Source: an uncultured beta proteobacterium
Lineage (GTDB): Bacteria; Pseudomonadota; Gammaproteobacteria; Burkholderiales; Burkholderiaceae_C
Direction: 5' to 3'
Assembly (NCBI GenBank): GCA_903870955.1
Contig: CAIQEX010000401.1
Location: 1 to 6,552, forward strand
Length of the DNA: 6,552 bases
Shown here in pieces: positions 5,127-6,552 of this stretch (position 1 is the first letter of the stretch; every line of letters starts with the position of its first letter). Position numbers and translations under genes: made by a program. Under the pieces are notes generated by a model that was not told the origin of the DNA, made no database searches, and was given only the letters and a program-made list of their open reading frames with translations.

Positions 5127-6552
5127 TTGAAAATCAGACCCCCGTGGGCGGCCATCCTCTGCGTCACCGTGTGTTGGCCCGCATGGTCGCTGGACTTATC
5201 CCAAAGCTATCAGGCGGCACTGGCGCAGGACCCCACGATTCTCGGAGTCAGGGCCGCAACGGATGCGCGCCGCGAGCGCGTGCCCCAGACCAATGCCCAG
5301 TTGCTGCCAAACCTTTCGTTAGGGCTCACGCGCAACCACAACGCACTGGAAAGCACAACGCCCAACTTTTTGGGCACCCCAGTCACCAGCAACACCGACT
5401 ACACCAGCAGCAACCAGACATTGACGCTGCGTCAGCCGCTGTTCAACCGCTATCGCTCGGCCGACCAGCGCCAGGCGCAAGCCCAGGTCGAAGACGCTGA
5501 AGCCATTTTGGAGCGGGAGCTGCAAAGTCTGGCAGTGCGTGTTTGCAGTGCCTACTTTGAAGCCCTGCTTGGGACAGAGAATCTGGCCTTGGTGCAGGCC
5601 CAACATGCCACCGTGATGCATCAGTTGGATGCCGCGCGCAAACGTTTTGTTGCGGGTGTCGGCACGCGCACCGATATCGACGAGGCGCAGGCCGCACTGG
5701 ACCTGAATGCGGCGCAGGAACTTGAAGCCCGTCAGAACCTCGAGTTCACCCGCCGACAGTTGCAAAACCTGGTGAATCAACCGGTGGAACCCTTGGCCAC
5801 GCTGGATGCCGGTCGCCTGCTTCTGTTGCCGCCAACACCTGACCGATTGACAGACTGGACCGAACTCGCCGAGATGAAGAGCCCGGAAATCCGGTCGCTC
5901 AAGGCGCAGGTCGAAGCGGCTCGGCAGGAGGTCGAAAAGGCCCGCTCCGGCAACTACCCGACGCTGGACGCCATCGCACAGTGGTCACGCAGCGAAAGCG
6001 ACTCGGTGACCAACGTCAACAGCCGCTACAACAACAGCTCGCTGGGTCTGCAACTCAGTCTGCCGATCTACTCTGGCGGTTATGTCGGTGCCACGGTGCG
6101 CCAGACGCAAGCCGACCAGGCGCGCCTGGAGTACGCACTGGAAGCCATGCGCCGCGACCTGGGCGTGCGCGTGCACCGCGAGTTCCGCGGCGTGACCGAA
6201 GGCGTGCTCAGGATTCGCGCGCTGGAGCAGGCGCTGCGCTCCGCAGAACAGTTGGTGCTGTCCAACCGGCGCTCGTTTGAGGCCGGGAGCCGCACACTCA
6301 ACGACGCGCTGAATGCCGAACAGCAAAAGGTCTCCGCCCAGCGCGATCTGGCCATGGCCCGCTATACCTACCTGCTGTCACGCGTGCGCCTGCAAGCGCT
6401 GGCAGGCGCCCCGATGCTGGAACTGGTCGAGGAACTCAACCGCTGGTTGGTGCCCAAGGTGCCGCCATCGGCTGTCCGTCCCGTCGAGACCGATGCGGGC
6501 CTGCCGCTCAAAGCGGTCTCCGAGTTGCGGCTGCGTCCACCTAAAGTGAATG
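5127..6552 (+). CDS. TolC/PrtF-family outer membrane channel of the type I system (3' end cut by the window)
   Basis: 475 complete codons are visible and the frame is still open at the window edge. The protein forms the trimeric outer-membrane and periplasmic exit duct. An N-terminal signal peptide (KIRPP, then hydrophobic AAILCVTVCWPAWS) probably ends after residue 21, followed by the family-typical LDLSQSYQAALAQDP. The TolC internal repeat is clear: LRQPLF (101-106) with FVAGVGTRTDIDEAQ (174-188), and LQLSLPIYSGG (308-318) with SFEAGSRTLNDALNAEQ (383-399). The last helix ends near 428; a proline-containing tail follows. Typical members have about 450-490 residues, so few are probably missing. 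The TTG start is supported by AGAGGA 8 nt upstream and by the complete signal peptide it gives; the first in-frame ATG, near 5613, would lose over 160 residues. It begins 4 nt after the fusion-protein stop, so the two are surely co-expressed. Nearest named homologues PrtF/AprF. Confidence 0.93.
   Translation, partial: MKIRPPWAAILCVTVCWPAWSLDLSQSYQAALAQDPTILGVRAATDARRERVPQTNAQLLPNLSLGLTRNHNALESTTPNFLGTPVTSNTDYTSSNQTLTLRQPLFNRYRSADQRQAQAQVEDAEAILERELQSLAVRVCSAYFEALLGTENLALVQAQHATVMHQLDAARKRFVAGVGTRTDIDEAQAALDLNAAQELEARQNLEFTRRQLQNLVNQPVEPLATLDAGRLLLLPPTPDRLTDWTELAEMKSPEIRSLKAQVEAARQEVEKARSGNYPTLDAIAQWSRSESDSVTNVNSRYNNSSLGLQLSLPIYSGGYVGATVRQTQADQARLEYALEAMRRDLGVRVHREFRGVTEGVLRIRALEQALRSAEQLVLSNRRSFEAGSRTLNDALNAEQQKVSAQRDLAMARYTYLLSRVRLQALAGAPMLELVEELNRWLVPKVPPSAVRPVETDAGLPLKAVSELRLRPPKVN

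Noticed and set aside
3767..5167. Long open minus-strand frame (466 codons) opposite the adaptor gene
   Set aside because: Mirror of a well-supported coding frame in high-GC DNA; its translation is His/Gln-rich and shows no recognisable domain.
5144..5500. Plus-strand frame of 118 codons starting with ATG inside the TolC-family gene
   Set aside because: Out of frame with the TolC-family protein, whose signal peptide and internal repeats are unmistakable in the frame from 5127.

Overview
The window holds most of a type I (one-step, Sec-independent) protein secretion operon, read entirely on the + strand: two adjacent PrtD-type ABC transporters (276-2009 and 2024-3712), a HlyD/PrtE-type membrane fusion protein (3791-5122), and a TolC/PrtF-type outer membrane channel (5127 to the window end, cut at the right edge). 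High GC in coding DNA, strong G/C preference at third codon positions and the style of the proteins suggest a Gram-negative proteobacterium, most likely a betaproteobacterium of the Burkholderiales/Comamonadaceae kind. That placement is an impression from protein and codon style, not a database result.

Layout. Positions 1-275 carry no convincing gene. They hold an AT-richer patch (about 38-104) with a 7-bp inverted repeat and a weak sigma70-like promoter, then a C-rich, G-poor leader (161-220), then two overlapping, mutually exclusive GC hairpins (232-268) ending 7 nt before the first start codon. The two ABC genes follow, 14 nt apart. A 78-nt gap then contains six perfect copies of the hexamer CAACCC (3727-3762). 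The fusion-protein gene comes next, and the TolC-type gene starts 4 nt after its stop codon, at a TTG codon with a good ribosome binding site.

How the parts work together. In type I secretion an inner-membrane ABC exporter recognises an uncleaved C-terminal signal on the substrate, the fusion protein spans the periplasm, and the TolC-family trimer forms the exit duct. The classical PrtDEF/AprDEF order is one ABC, one fusion protein, one channel. Here the ABC gene is present twice. Both copies keep all nucleotide-binding motifs at identical residue numbers, so neither looks dead. This resembles in principle the two-ATPase RtxB/RtxE exporter of Vibrio cholerae, but with PrtD-type subunits that lack an N-terminal C39-like domain. 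A heterodimeric exporter is the attractive hypothesis; two alternative homodimers sharing one envelope duct is the competing one.

No secreted substrate is encoded in the window; it probably lies in the flanks or elsewhere in the genome. The most unusual non-coding features are the CAACCC repeat (TTGGGG-type, G-quadruplex-capable, on the other strand), set in a Rho-utilisation-like C-rich gap, and the alternative hairpins at the operon start.
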